Assembly (NCBI GenBank): GCA_035525785.1
Contig: DATLDQ010000171.1
Span: 1 to 55,456 of the forward strand
Length of the DNA stretch: 55,456 bases
Source: CADEED01 sp035525785
Lineage (GTDB): Bacteria > Pseudomonadota > Gammaproteobacteria > Steroidobacterales > Steroidobacteraceae
Direction: 5' to 3'
Below, piece after piece: positions 41,113 through 51,924 of this stretch (position 1 is the stretch's first letter; every line of letters starts with the position of its first letter). The position numbers were made by a program, and so were the translations under genes. The notes beneath the pieces are model-generated. The model was given only the letters and a program-made list of their open reading frames with translations. It had not been told where the DNA came from and searched no databases.

Positions 41113-41673
41113 ATGACCAGAAGATTGAAGACAGGCCTGATGACGGCCGCGCTCTGCGTAGCGGCCGGTAGTTTGATGGCGCACGACCGGGACGACGACC
41201 GGGGACGTGACAAGCGCCGGTTCGCCGTGAGCGCCGAACTGATCGGGTACCAGGAGGTGCCGTCCCTTTCGACTGTCGCCCGCGGCCGGTTCCGGGCGTG
41301 GGTGGATACGGTGGACGATTCCATCCACTGGAAGCTCAGCTATGACGGGCTGGAAGGCACGGTGACCCAGTCGCACGTGCACTTTGGCCAGATGAGCGTG
41401 AATGGCGGCATCAGCTTCTTTCTGTGCACCAATCTCGGCAATGGACCGGTGGGCACCCAGACCTGCCCGGCGGGCCCAGCCGAGCTCGAGGGCATCATCA
41501 CGCCAGACCTTGTTATCGGTCCCACGGCCACCGCGACCTCACCGGGCCAGGGAATCGAGCCGGGTGCGTTTTCCGAGATCGCCGCTGCCATCCGCAATGG
41601 CGTGGCTTACGCCAACGTCCACAGCTCGAAGTGGCCCGCCGGCGAGATTCGCGGTCAACTTCGCCGGGACTGA
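41113..41673 (+). CDS. Exported CHRD domain protein
   Basis: The 186-residue precursor has a signal peptide (RRLKTGLMTAALCVAAGSLM) and a single CHRD domain, the beta-rich module first seen in chordin. Markers are FAVSAELIGYQEVPSLSTVA, DDSIHWKLSYDGLEG, QSHVHFGQMSVNGGISFFLC, a Cys pair around CTNLGNGPVGTQTC and the final YANVHSSKWPAGEIRGQL. Bacterial CHRD proteins are secreted and of unknown function; some bind metal or matrix. A good GGGGAAGAG precedes ATG 41113. A strong GC hairpin follows the stop. Confidence 0.92.
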   Translation: MTRRLKTGLMTAALCVAAGSLMAHDRDDDRGRDKRRFAVSAELIGYQEVPSLSTVARGRFRAWVDTVDDSIHWKLSYDGLEGTVTQSHVHFGQMSVNGGISFFLCTNLGNGPVGTQTCPAGPAELEGIITPDLVIGPTATATSPGQGIEPGAFSEIAAAIRNGVAYANVHSSKWPAGEIRGQLRRD

Positions 41674-41697
41674 CGAGATGCCTTTGTAAGGGCTTTC

Positions 41698-41746
41698 GGC
41701 CCGCACCCAGTCCGGGTGCGGGCCGGGTGCGGGCCGGGTACGGGCC
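41698..41746. repeat. Hairpin with attached 11-bp tandem repeat
   Basis: GGCCCGCACCC (41698-41708) pairs perfectly with GGGTGCGGGCC (41714-41724). The right arm is then repeated at 41725-41735 and, with one change, at 41736-41746. Each copy could pair with the left arm, giving alternative structures of different loop size. It follows the CHRD stop and may act as a terminator. Confidence 0.8.
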
Positions 41747-41908
41747 GGGGGTGGCCGGCGGACGACCGCTCCCGCGAGCCCTTCTGACCATAAAAAGTCG
41801 CTTCGCGCCAGGGTTTGCTGTACCGTGCGGCACGGATTTGCTGATTCTTTCGTTGAAACGGCCCGCATTCGCGGTGTCCGCCACTTCCAAAGATTTGCGA
41901 ACCAAGCC

Positions 41909-41943
41909 GACAGGGCTTTGCCTGTCACCGTCTGTTATTTTTT
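41909..41943 (+). promoter_or_regulatory. Leader hairpin and T run before the RRM gene
   Basis: GACAGG (41909-41914) pairs with CCTGTC (41921-41926), and six T follow a few bases later (41938-41943) just ahead of the GTGAG ribosome binding site. It could be an attenuator or a temperature-sensitive leader, which would suit a cold-inducible RNA-binding protein. The stem is only six pairs, and the T run is not directly adjacent. Confidence 0.3.
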
Positions 41944-41957
41944 GTGAGTTGTTCCGG

Positions 41958-42251
41958 ATGAAACTTTACGTTGGAAATCTGCCTTTCACCGCCACCGAAG
42001 ATCAGGTGCGCACTCTGTTCGCTGCCCATGGCACCGTCGACAAGGTGTCTCTGGTCAACGACCGCGAAACCGGTCGCCCGCGCGGCTTCGGCTTCGTCGA
42101 AATGCCGAACGCCGATGCCACCCGCGCCATGCAGGCGCTCGATGGCAAGGACTTTGGCGGTCGCCCGCTGAAGGTCAATGAAGCCCAGGAGCGCGAGCGC
42201 GGCGCCCCGCGTGGCAACTTTGGTGGTGGAGGCGGCGGTCGCCGCTTCTAA
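41958..42251 (+). CDS. RRM-type RNA-binding protein (Rbp family)
   Basis: This 97-residue protein is one RNA-recognition motif with both RNP signatures: RNP2 LYVGNLPF (residues 3-10) and RNP1 RGFGFVEM (about 48-55). The C-terminal tail is Gly/Arg-rich (GNFGGGGGGRRF). It is the bacterial counterpart of glycine-rich RNA-binding proteins, found in cyanobacteria and proteobacteria and often cold-induced. It would bind single-stranded RNA in the cytoplasm. A strong terminator closes the gene, and the 284-base leader is rich in structure, so it is probably a single-gene unit. Confidence 0.95.
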   Translation: MKLYVGNLPFTATEDQVRTLFAAHGTVDKVSLVNDRETGRPRGFGFVEMPNADATRAMQALDGKDFGGRPLKVNEAQERERGAPRGNFGGGGGGRRF

Positions 42252-42272
42252 CAAACCAAAGGTTTGAAATTG

Positions 42273-42303
42273 AGCGGCGCCAGAAATGGCGCCGCTTTTT
42301 TTT
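42273..42303 (+). terminator. Rho-independent terminator of the RRM gene
   Basis: AGCGGCGCCA (42273-42282) pairs perfectly with TGGCGCCGCT (42287-42296) around the tetraloop GAAA, followed by eight T (42296-42303). It is the clearest terminator in the window together with that of tolC. Confidence 0.95.
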
Positions 42304-42318
42304 GCGCGACGAGTGCCT

Positions 42319-42401
42319 GGTGGAGGTTCTCGGGAGGCGGTGCCTCCACCGTCACCACTTTGCTAGTGCGGGCCTCCGGGACCCTTCGCGGAGATCTCCG
42401 C
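42319..42401. other. Structured non-coding stretch
   Basis: The gap between the RRM terminator and the GH44 stop holds two further inverted repeats: GGTGGAGG (42319-42326) with CCTCCACC (42343-42350), and the 14-base palindrome GCGGAGATCTCCGC (42388-42401). Read from the minus strand they follow the GH44 gene and may mark its transcript end, though no T run is present. Confidence 0.4.
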
Positions 42402-42427
42402 CTGCTCCTCGTCCGGCACCACTCTTG

Positions 42428-44413
42428 TCAGGGCAGCAGCACGAGCGTGGTGATGCTGTTCGCGGGCATCGTGTACTGGAACGCGTTCGCCTGCGTGATG
42501 CCGATGTCCGGTTGCCGCTGCGGCTGTGAGCTGGCGCTGGTCAGGCGATACAGCTGCGCGGTGTGGAATCGTGTTCCGTGGGCCACGGCGAAACCCGCGG
42601 TCAACGGAGTGTCGTTCTTGTTGATGGCCACCACCACCATGCGGCCGGCGTTGCCGGTGTTCACGCTCGCATACACCGACGCCCCGGCCACATCGGAGCT
42701 GGTCGCACGGATGCTGGTGTCGCCGAAGCTGCCATTCGCGCCGTCGTAGTTGCGGAACATCTCGAACGCGCCGTACAGGAAATTGTTGTTGTTCGAGAGG
42801 CGCCAGAGATTGGCGGCGAACAGGCCTTCGCGTCCGAAGATGCCGAGCACGTCGGCCTGCGCGATAGCGCCGGAGATGTCGTTCGCGCCGCCGTAGTTGT
42901 ATTCGGTGATGGCCAGTCGCGTGCCCGGATAGTGCGCGGCGATCTTGTCGCGCAGCCTCGGGATCAGGCGGATGGGTCCATTGGTGCTGAACTGCGTGAT
43001 CCAGCTGGTTTCGGTGTACGCCGGATCCCAGAGACTGCGCGGCGCCTGCTTGCGCGCGGCGGCCACGGCCGCGGTGGCATTGTCCTCGGTGACGCGCACA
43101 CCGCCGCCCTGGGCTTCCGGATACCAATGCACATCGAGCACGTCGAGCACGCGCCGGCCATCGCTGACCTGCGCCGCCGCCATCTGCTGCAGGAAGAAGT
43201 CGAGGAAATCGCGATTGTTGGCATCGGCGGCATCCTGCAGCCGGATGTAGCCCTGCCAGCCATAGTTCACGGGACCGAAAATGGTGACGGCGGGGTTCAC
43301 GTCCTTCGCGGCGTTGGCGTAATCCCGCGTGCGCTGCACGATCTCGGCATAGGTGACGTTGGTGCCGTGCTGCGTGGCCGGCGGATTCACCGCATCGCCG
43401 CGCAGCCGCGCGTGCGTGGTGTGCCAGAGGTCCGGCTCGTTGTCCATGCTGAGGAAGATCGGATTGCCCGCCGCGGCAAACGCGCCGGCATACGTCTGGT
43501 CGAGGAAGTGGACGTACTCGTCCTGATAGACGAAACCGTCGGTGGTATCCGGCGCAAGCGAGAACGCCCCGCCCTTGCGCGGCAGGCTCTGGCGGAAGCG
43601 CGCGGCCAGATAGTTAGCCGTCAGGTTGACGTCGCCGCCGCCGTTCTTGTCCGCGGCCACGTAGCCGATGGTGGGCAGTGTGACCACGATGCCGGCGCCG
43701 GCCGCGCGCGCCGATTCGATGGCGGGGGCCACGGCGCCGTTCGGCGTGCTCCCTCCGCCGAGGAAGCTGTCGTTCTGGTTCTGGAAATCGGAGCCGGCGT
43801 TGCTGGCATTGGTCTCCCAGTTGTACGCGGTCATGCGATTGCCGCCGGATCGCGACAGCGTGAGATTCGCCGGACGCGTCGACGGATCCCAGCCGTTCAT
43901 GCCATAGATGAAGCGCGAGATGGGGCGCACATCCAGTGAGCTGTCGATGGCGAAGTTGACTTGCACCGCCGGCGCGGGCGCGGCGACTTCGAAGCTGCTG
44001 CTCGTGGCGCCGACCATGCCGGGGGCGCTGAACTGCAGCTGATAGCCGGTTCCCGCGGTGCCGATGCCGAGATTGGCGAACGTTGCCACACCCGCCACGA
44101 CCGTGGCAGTGGCAGTCCCGTTGAGCGTCGCGCCGGCGGGACCCGTGCCGGAGGCAATGCTGGCGGTGACCACGGTGGAGTTGTCAGAGGTCGCGGTGAC
44201 ATTGCCGTTGAGCACGCGCACCACGGGCTGCGTGGCCAAGGGCGAACTCGCGGTGGCTCCACCGGGTTGGGTCACGACATTGAGAGTGAAGACGGCCGGG
44301 ACCGAGCCGCCGCTGCTGCTGCTGCTACTGCTGCCGCCGCCGCCACCGCCGCAGGAAGCCAGCGTCACGCACAAGGCCGCGAGCGCGGCGCCAAGGATGT
44401 TGGTCGATCGCAT
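42428..44413 (-). CDS. GH44 family endoglucanase/xyloglucanase lipoprotein
   Basis: The 661-residue precursor has a lipoprotein signal with lipobox LASC (Cys21), a Gly/Ser linker, an Ig-like domain (about 38-145) and then a GH44 catalytic part. The barrel starts at SRFIYGMNGWDPSTRPANLT, and the catalytic residues are E326 in SMDNEPDLW (acid/base) and E504 in ITEYNYGGAND (nucleophile). GH44 enzymes cut beta-1,4-glucans such as carboxymethylcellulose and xyloglucan. The C-terminal beta-sandwich carries the usual AINKNDTPL-like strand. It should sit on the outer membrane. It is the last gene of a same-strand trio, 114 bases after the ABC exporter. Confidence 0.92.
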   Translation of the reverse strand: MRSTNILGAALAALCVTLASCGGGGGGSSSSSSSGGSVPAVFTLNVVTQPGGATASSPLATQPVVRVLNGNVTATSDNSTVVTASIASGTGPAGATLNGTATATVVAGVATFANLGIGTAGTGYQLQFSAPGMVGATSSSFEVAAPAPAVQVNFAIDSSLDVRPISRFIYGMNGWDPSTRPANLTLSRSGGNRMTAYNWETNASNAGSDFQNQNDSFLGGGSTPNGAVAPAIESARAAGAGIVVTLPTIGYVAADKNGGGDVNLTANYLAARFRQSLPRKGGAFSLAPDTTDGFVYQDEYVHFLDQTYAGAFAAAGNPIFLSMDNEPDLWHTTHARLRGDAVNPPATQHGTNVTYAEIVQRTRDYANAAKDVNPAVTIFGPVNYGWQGYIRLQDAADANNRDFLDFFLQQMAAAQVSDGRRVLDVLDVHWYPEAQGGGVRVTEDNATAAVAAARKQAPRSLWDPAYTETSWITQFSTNGPIRLIPRLRDKIAAHYPGTRLAITEYNYGGANDISGAIAQADVLGIFGREGLFAANLWRLSNNNNFLYGAFEMFRNYDGANGSFGDTSIRATSSDVAGASVYASVNTGNAGRMVVVAINKNDTPLTAGFAVAHGTRFHTAQLYRLTSASSQPQRQPDIGITQANAFQYTMPANSITTLVLLP

Positions 44414-44527
44414 GAGTCCCCCCGGATTCTTCTGCGACCATAACCGCAGCGGGGCGAAACAGACAATTTGTTTTCAGTATCCCGCGTGCGCGTCGTCGGG
44501 GAGACGCTTGCCGATGCCGCGAGACAA

Positions 44528-46390
<1,863 letters not shown>

Positions 46391-46416
46391 TTGAGGGCGG
46401 CAAGACTACCCCGATT

Positions 46417-49400
46417 TCATCTCCAGCGCCGTCGGGCGAGCAGCACCGAAAGCATGGCCAGCCAGGCCAGATCCAGCGCTCCGCCGCCCCCGCCTCCACC
46501 ACCGCCGCCGCCACCACCACCAACGCCACCACCACTCGGCGCGGCGTTCACGGTCATGGCCACGGCGACGGCGGCGCTTTGCGCGCCCAGTTCATCCGTG
46601 ACCCGGTATTCGAAGCTGTCGGCGCCCGAGTATCCGGCTGTCGGCGTATACCGCACAGCGCCCGCCTCGACCACGGCGGTGCCATGCGCAGGCGCGGTCA
46701 CGATGCTCACGCTGAGATCCGTGGATGTGCTATCGGCGTCGGCGTCATTGGACCGGACGTTGACCAGCACGTTGGAGCCGGACGCGACCGTCGCGGTATC
46801 CGCGGTGGCCACGGGCGCGGAACCGCGCACGATCCACGGCTCGTATCCCAGGCTGTCATCGAACAACACGTACACGGGCTTGCCTTGCAGCAGCGCATGG
46901 TCACCGGCGGACGCGCCGAAGTTGTGCCAACGGCCGAAGGCGCGCTGCGCGCCGGGCACGCCGTTCGTGACCCACAGGTTGAAGCCGCCGGAATCTGGTC
47001 CGTCGAAGTACAGCACGCCGTTGCCCACCATGTAGCGGTTGATCAACAGCGTCGAAGTCGCGCCGTGGTTGAGCACTTCGCGCGTCCCCGCGACGGTGCC
47101 ATCGGTCACCCAGAGGCTGGTGTTGCTCGTCGTGCTGAAATCGAAGAACGCCTGGGAGCCGACCGTGAGCGGCAGACGCCCTGTACCCGTAGACCCTGCC
47201 TTGAGCCGGGTCGGAGCCGACGTGGCATTGGCCACGCGCCAGAGTCCGTCGGACGCGCCGGATTGCGAGCCGTAGCTGAACACGATGCCGTCGCCGAACG
47301 GCGCGGCGCGGAAATTCTGCGCGCCCTCCGTGCCGGCCGTGAGGTCACTGATCCTCGCGGTGCCGCCCTCCGTGCCATCCGTACGCCAGGGCTCGTAGCC
47401 GCCGCCGCCATCGGCAAGTAGATAGGCCACGCCATTCGACACGACCAGGTTGCCGCGCGAACCGAAGTTGCTGGTGGTCGCGGGGCGGATCGTCCCCAGG
47501 CGGGCGGTCCCGGCCGCCGTGCCATCGGTGCGCCACAGCTGCTCCCCGCCGATCTGGTTGGAGATGAACACCATGCCATTCGCCACGGTGCGCAACCCGC
47601 AGACGATCTGGTTGCGGATCGGTGCAGGCAGCAGGAATTCCATGCGCGTACCCGCGGCTGTGCCGTCCGAAGACCAGACCTGGTACCCCGCGAAATTGTC
47701 GCTCTCGCTGAAGAACCAGGCGCGCCCGTTCATCGCGGCGCCCCACGGCACCGTGCACTCGCCTTCATTGCTGCGGCTGGCCAGCGACAGCGGCGCGCCC
47801 AGCGAAATGGTGCCGGCATCCGTGCCATCCGTGCGCCACAAGCCGGTTTCGTTCGCGCCCGAACGCGCGCGGAAGTACAGGTAGTTGCCGATGACCTGCA
47901 GTCCATACGGATCACCGGACAGCGGCCCCGGGTACAGATCGCGAAACAAGCGGGTGCCGGCGCTGGTGCCATCCGTGACCCAGAGCTCGCGACCGGTGTC
48001 GCTCCTGGTCGCCGAGAAGAACACGCGATTGCCCAGCGTGGCGAATTCGCGCGGGTCGCCGCTCTCGGTCTGGCCGCTCACGGCGAGGTTCGCGAGCCGC
48101 AGCGTGCCTGCGGACGTTCCATCGCTGACCCAGGGTTCATTGCCCTCGACGTCCGCGGAGTTCGCGTAGACGTACCGGTTGCCCAGCGGGCGCCCCAACC
48201 CGCCGAAACCCGCATCGATGACATTGCTGCCGGTCAGGTCCGTGGCGAATACACGGAAAAATTCCTCGGTGCCGTTGCGGATGAACCGCTGGTCCGTGAT
48301 GTTGAAATACACGCGATCACCAGCGACCACGCCGTACTGCTGCGTGTACAGCGGCAGTGAATAGCTGGTGCTCCCGGCCAGCGGCAGCGCGTGAGTGCCC
48401 GCCGGCGTGCCATCGGTGACCCAGAAGCGCAGCGAGTTGGCCACCGGGTCTCCCGCCAGGAAGAACACCTGGTCCGCGGTGCAGGTCAGCACCTTGGCCG
48501 AGCCGCCCGGGCCCGGCGCGGCATCGGCGAGGATCTGCGTACCCGCCAGCGTGCCATCGGTGCTCCACAACTCCGCGCCCGCGGCATCCTGATTACGGAA
48601 TATCGCGCGGCCGCCAACCCGGCAGAGCGGCCCCTGCACTCCATCGGAAGCCGTCGTGTCCGTCAGCACGAAGGTGCCGCCCGCGGTGCCGTCGGATCGC
48701 CAGAGGTTGTTCCCCTGCACGAATAGCTGGATCGCGCCCACTTCGAGACCGCTGTTCCGCGTGTCGAAGGGCAGGTCCTGCAGGCGCGTGCCCGCGCCCG
48801 AAGTGAAGTTCACGGAGTAGATGGCCAGCACGCCTTGCGTATCCGTCGCCGTGAGCAGCACCGCGCTGCCGCGTACGCGCAGCACGGCGCGCGGGAATTG
48901 CCCGGTGGTGCTGGTCATGGGGAAAAGCGCACGAGTGCTCGCCACGGTTCCATCGGTGGCCCACAGCGCGGTCTGGGCGCCGTTGTCCATGAAGAAGTAG
49001 AGGCTGCCGTTGTCGAGCCACGACAGGGGCCCGTTCAGGACGCGCTGCTGCGTGGCCAGGCGCACCGTGCCAGCGGCCGTGCCGTCGGTGACGAACAGGT
49101 CGCAGCCCAGGAACTGGTCGTAGTAGCAGAAGTAACCGCGCCCGGCGGTGACGCCGAACCAGTGAAGGTTGCCGTCGTTGGTGCCCAGCGAGCGCACGCG
49201 AACGGTGCCCGCGTCGGTGCCGTCCGTGATCCACAGGTCGTTGCCCGGCGCGCCAGAGCGCGAACCCAGGAACAATACCGCGCTGCCCACCTGCATGGCC
49301 TGGCGCGGATTCACGAGCGAATCAGTGGTCACCACGGCGACCGTGCCGCCCGGCGTGCCGTCGGTGCGATAGAGGCGTCGCGACCCATTGAATGGCGCGG

Positions 49401-49560
49401 CCGAGAAGTAAGCGCGCCCGCCGGCGGAGCCGAAGACTTCGGGCATGGAGCCCGCGGTCACGTTCTCGTCGCCGACATCCTTGAGGAGTTCGGTAGTGGC
49501 GCCAAAGGCAGCCCCCGACATCAGGCCCAGGACGAGTACCCACGACTTGCTAGCGCGCAT
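46417..49560 (-). CDS. ELWxxDGT-repeat secreted protein with cadherin-like domain and GlyGly-CTERM tail
   Basis: The 1047-residue precursor has a signal peptide (SWVLVLGLMSGAAFGA) and about 20 copies of the ELWxxDGTxxGT repeat, for example LWITDGTDAGTVRV, ELWSTDGTLAGTQIL and ELWVTDGTSAGTRLF, which should form beta-propellers. A bacterial Ig/cadherin-like domain follows (TADTATVASGSNVLVNVRSN to YRVTDELGAQSA), then a run of 14 Gly, a membrane helix (LDLAWLAMLSVLL) and ARRRWR. That end matches the GlyGly-CTERM sorting signal. The protein would be processed and released at the cell surface through type II secretion. GGGAGGG precedes ATG 49560. Its function is unknown. Confidence 0.9.
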   Translation of the reverse strand: MRASKSWVLVLGLMSGAAFGATTELLKDVGDENVTAGSMPEVFGSAGGRAYFSAAPFNGSRRLYRTDGTPGGTVAVVTTDSLVNPRQAMQVGSAVLFLGSRSGAPGNDLWITDGTDAGTVRVRSLGTNDGNLHWFGVTAGRGYFCYYDQFLGCDLFVTDGTAAGTVRLATQQRVLNGPLSWLDNGSLYFFMDNGAQTALWATDGTVASTRALFPMTSTTGQFPRAVLRVRGSAVLLTATDTQGVLAIYSVNFTSGAGTRLQDLPFDTRNSGLEVGAIQLFVQGNNLWRSDGTAGGTFVLTDTTASDGVQGPLCRVGGRAIFRNQDAAGAELWSTDGTLAGTQILADAAPGPGGSAKVLTCTADQVFFLAGDPVANSLRFWVTDGTPAGTHALPLAGSTSYSLPLYTQQYGVVAGDRVYFNITDQRFIRNGTEEFFRVFATDLTGSNVIDAGFGGLGRPLGNRYVYANSADVEGNEPWVSDGTSAGTLRLANLAVSGQTESGDPREFATLGNRVFFSATRSDTGRELWVTDGTSAGTRLFRDLYPGPLSGDPYGLQVIGNYLYFRARSGANETGLWRTDGTDAGTISLGAPLSLASRSNEGECTVPWGAAMNGRAWFFSESDNFAGYQVWSSDGTAAGTRMEFLLPAPIRNQIVCGLRTVANGMVFISNQIGGEQLWRTDGTAAGTARLGTIRPATTSNFGSRGNLVVSNGVAYLLADGGGGYEPWRTDGTEGGTARISDLTAGTEGAQNFRAAPFGDGIVFSYGSQSGASDGLWRVANATSAPTRLKAGSTGTGRLPLTVGSQAFFDFSTTSNTSLWVTDGTVAGTREVLNHGATSTLLINRYMVGNGVLYFDGPDSGGFNLWVTNGVPGAQRAFGRWHNFGASAGDHALLQGKPVYVLFDDSLGYEPWIVRGSAPVATADTATVASGSNVLVNVRSNDADADSTSTDLSVSIVTAPAHGTAVVEAGAVRYTPTAGYSGADSFEYRVTDELGAQSAAVAVAMTVNAAPSGGGVGGGGGGGGGGGGGGALDLAWLAMLSVLLARRRWR

Positions 49561-49767
49561 TCAATAGCCCTCCCGGGCACTCGATCGAAGTTGTTCGGAC
49601 GCAGGTCGCCGGCAGCCGGTTCTGTCGGCATTGACGGCGGAATCGAAGCTCTACGGGTGAGAAATGGGCGCGGGCCGATCGGAAGCCAGCCTAAATCCCC
49701 CTTCAGGTTTTCTGCCGTAGTTCGTGCTTCCCTGACACGCCCGTTCCCTTTACCTTCCCGCCCAGCC

Positions 49768-50718
49768 ATGAATGTACTCACCGTCTCCGGCGTCTCCAAG
49801 ACCTACGCCACCGGCTTCCATGCCCTCAAGAGCGTCGACCTCGAAATCAGACGCGGCGAGATCTTCGCGCTGCTCGGGCCGAACGGCGCGGGCAAGACTA
49901 CGCTCATCAACATCATCTGCGGCATCGTCACCGCCTCCACCGGCACCATCACGGCCGACGGCCACGACCACGTGCGCGACTTCCGCAAGGCGCGTGCCGC
50001 CATCGGTCTCGTGCCGCAGGAGCTCACCACCGACATGTTCGAGACGGTGTGGAACACCATGGCGTTCTCGCGGGGGTTGTTCGGCAAGCCGCCGGACGAT
50101 TCCGTGCTCGAGAAGGTGCTGCGCGATCTGTCGCTGTGGGAAAAGAAGGACGCGAAGATCATGACGCTGTCCGGCGGCATGAAGCGCCGCGTCATGATCG
50201 GCAAGGCGCTGTCGCACGAACCTTCGATCCTGTTCCTCGACGAGCCCAGCGCCGGCGTGGACGTGGAGCTGCGGCGCGACATGTGGCAGATGGTGCGGGG
50301 GCTGCGCGAGCGCGGCGTCACCATCATCCTCACTACCCATTACATCGAGGAGGCCGAGGAGATGGCGGACCGCATCGGCGTCATCAACAAGGGACAACTC
50401 ATCCTCGTGGAAGAGAAGAACGCGCTCATGCGCAAGCTCGGCAAGAAGCAGCTGACGCTCTCGCTCGCGCAGCCTATGGCGAGCATCCCGCCGGCGCTCG
50501 CCGCGCTGCCGCTGGAGCTGCAGAAGGAAGGCATGGAGCTCATCTACAGCTTCGACACGCAGACCCACGACACGGGCATCGCGCCGCTGCTGCGCAAACT
50601 GCAGGAGGCTGGCATCGAGTTCAAGGACCTGCACACCGCCGAGAGTTCGCTCGAGGAAATCTTCGTGAATCTCGTGCGAAGCGGGGCGACGAACGATACG
50701 ACGGGGGCGCGCCGGTGA
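49768..50718 (+). CDS. ABC transporter ATP-binding protein (ABC-2 type)
   Basis: The 316-residue protein has Walker A GPNGAGKTT, signature LSGGMKRRVMIGKAL, Walker B ILFLDEPSAGVD and a C-terminal extension typical of drug, daunorubicin-type or polysaccharide-type ABC-2 exporters (LEEIFVNLVRSG). I start at ATG 49768; the open frame further upstream is antisense to the ELWxxDGT gene. The final TGA overlaps the GTG start of the permease gene, so the two proteins are co-translated. The 207-base gap before it is shared with the divergent ELWxxDGT gene. Confidence 0.95.
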   Translation: MNVLTVSGVSKTYATGFHALKSVDLEIRRGEIFALLGPNGAGKTTLINIICGIVTASTGTITADGHDHVRDFRKARAAIGLVPQELTTDMFETVWNTMAFSRGLFGKPPDDSVLEKVLRDLSLWEKKDAKIMTLSGGMKRRVMIGKALSHEPSILFLDEPSAGVDVELRRDMWQMVRGLRERGVTIILTTHYIEEAEEMADRIGVINKGQLILVEEKNALMRKLGKKQLTLSLAQPMASIPPALAALPLELQKEGMELIYSFDTQTHDTGIAPLLRKLQEAGIEFKDLHTAESSLEEIFVNLVRSGATNDTTGARR

Positions 50719-51476
50719 ACCTGCACGCAGTCAAGGCCATCTACAAGTTCGAGATGTCGCGCACCTGGCGCACGCTGTTCCAGAGCATCGCCACACCCGT
50801 GATGACCACGTCGCTGTACTTCGTGGTGTTCGGATCGGCCATCGGCTCGCGCATGGGGGACGTCAGCGGTGTGAGCTACGGCGCGTTCATCGTGCCCGGC
50901 CTCATCATGCTCACGGTGCTCATGGAGAGCGTGTCGAACGGCTCCTTCGGCATCTACATGCCGAAGTTCGCGGGCACCATCTACGAGCTGCTGTCCGCGC
51001 CCGTCGGCCTTACGGAGACCTTGTTGGGTTACACCGGCGCCGCGGCGACGAAGTCCGTGATCCTGGGGCTCGTGATCCTCGCCACGGCGCGCGTGTTCGT
51101 GCCTTTCGGCATAGAGCACCCGTTCTGGATGATGGCCTTCCTGGTGCTTACGTCGGTGACGTTCGCGTTGCTGGGCTTCCTGATCGGCATCTGGGCCGAC
51201 AGCTGGGAGAAGATACAGATCGTCCCCATGATGGTGGTGACGCCCCTCACCTTCCTCGGCGGCAGCTTCTACTCCATCTCGATGCTTCCGGACGTGTGGC
51301 AGAAGATCACACTGTTCAATCCGGTGGTGTACCTGGTGAACGGCTTCCGCTGGAGCTTTTACGGCCAGTCGGACGTCAACGTCGTGCTGAGCTTCAGCAT
51401 GACGTTGGCCTTCCTGCTGCTCTGCCTGGCGGTGGTGAGCTGGATGTTCCGCACGGGCTACAAGCTCAAGAATTAA
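50715..51476 (+). CDS. ABC-2 type permease
   Basis: The 253-residue inner-membrane partner of the ATPase, with six hydrophobic segments and the ABC-2 hallmark LGGSFYSISMLPDVWQKITL followed by FNPVVYLVNGFRWSFYG. LTVLMESVSNGSFGIYMPKF and GTIYELLSAPVGLTETLLGY fit the NodJ/YadH class. The start is GTG 50715 in the overlap GTGA with the ATPase gene. Substrate is unknown; homologues move lipo-oligosaccharides, drugs or polymers. It is convergent with pilE, 34 bases apart. Confidence 0.95.
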   Translation: MNLHAVKAIYKFEMSRTWRTLFQSIATPVMTTSLYFVVFGSAIGSRMGDVSGVSYGAFIVPGLIMLTVLMESVSNGSFGIYMPKFAGTIYELLSAPVGLTETLLGYTGAAATKSVILGLVILATARVFVPFGIEHPFWMMAFLVLTSVTFALLGFLIGIWADSWEKIQIVPMMVVTPLTFLGGSFYSISMLPDVWQKITLFNPVVYLVNGFRWSFYGQSDVNVVLSFSMTLAFLLLCLAVVSWMFRTGYKLKN

Positions 51477-51510
51477 CTCTCGATACGTGCCCGGCGCCGA
51501 GATCCCCGCG

Positions 51511-51897
51511 TTACCAACAGGCGTCTGCCGTCAATTCGGACGACTCGCGGTGACCCGTCTCGTTGAGTGACAGCGTGCCGCACTTGTCGTCTTCCTGCGC
51601 GCCCTTTGGCACAGCAGTGGCGCTGAACGTGCGCGCACCGGTGGGATCGACGTCCACGTCGTAGAAGGGCTGGATCTCGCTCGTGCAAGGCTGCGCTTCC
51701 GCGCCGACGTAAGTCAGCTTGCTCGTATACCAGCGCTCCATGTACTGCGCGTTCTCCTGCAAACAGGCCGCAGCCATGGCACGGCGGGTCTTCTTCACAT
51801 GGGCGCCGTAACCCGGAATCGCGATCGCCGCAAGAATGCTGACGATCACGACGACGATGATCAGCTCGATCAGGGTCACACCTTGCTGCTTGTTCAT
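51511..51897 (-). CDS. pilE: Type IV pilin-like protein, PilE type
   Basis: This 128-residue prepilin has a type III signal with the class IV site QGVTLIELIIVVVIVSILAA, where cleavage is expected after Gly6, and Glu at mature position 5. The C-terminal CGTLSLNETGHRESS with the final Cys pair (CGT and ACW) is typical of PilE-like minor pilins. A further start 21 bases upstream (51918) is possible, but the MNKQQ start is the family norm. It follows pilY1 after 27 bases on the same strand, the usual order of a minor-pilin operon whose upstream genes lie beyond the right edge. Confidence 0.92.
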   Translation of the reverse strand: MNKQQGVTLIELIIVVVIVSILAAIAIPGYGAHVKKTRRAMAAACLQENAQYMERWYTSKLTYVGAEAQPCTSEIQPFYDVDVDPTGARTFSATAVPKGAQEDDKCGTLSLNETGHRESSELTADACW

Positions 51898-51924
51898 GGC
51901 ACTTCTCGTTGAAAGCATGGGACG

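Noticed and set aside
48835..49767. N-terminal extension of the ABC ATPase frame into the ELWxxDGT gene
   Set aside because: The ATPase family begins at ATG 49768; the upstream part is antisense to repeats.
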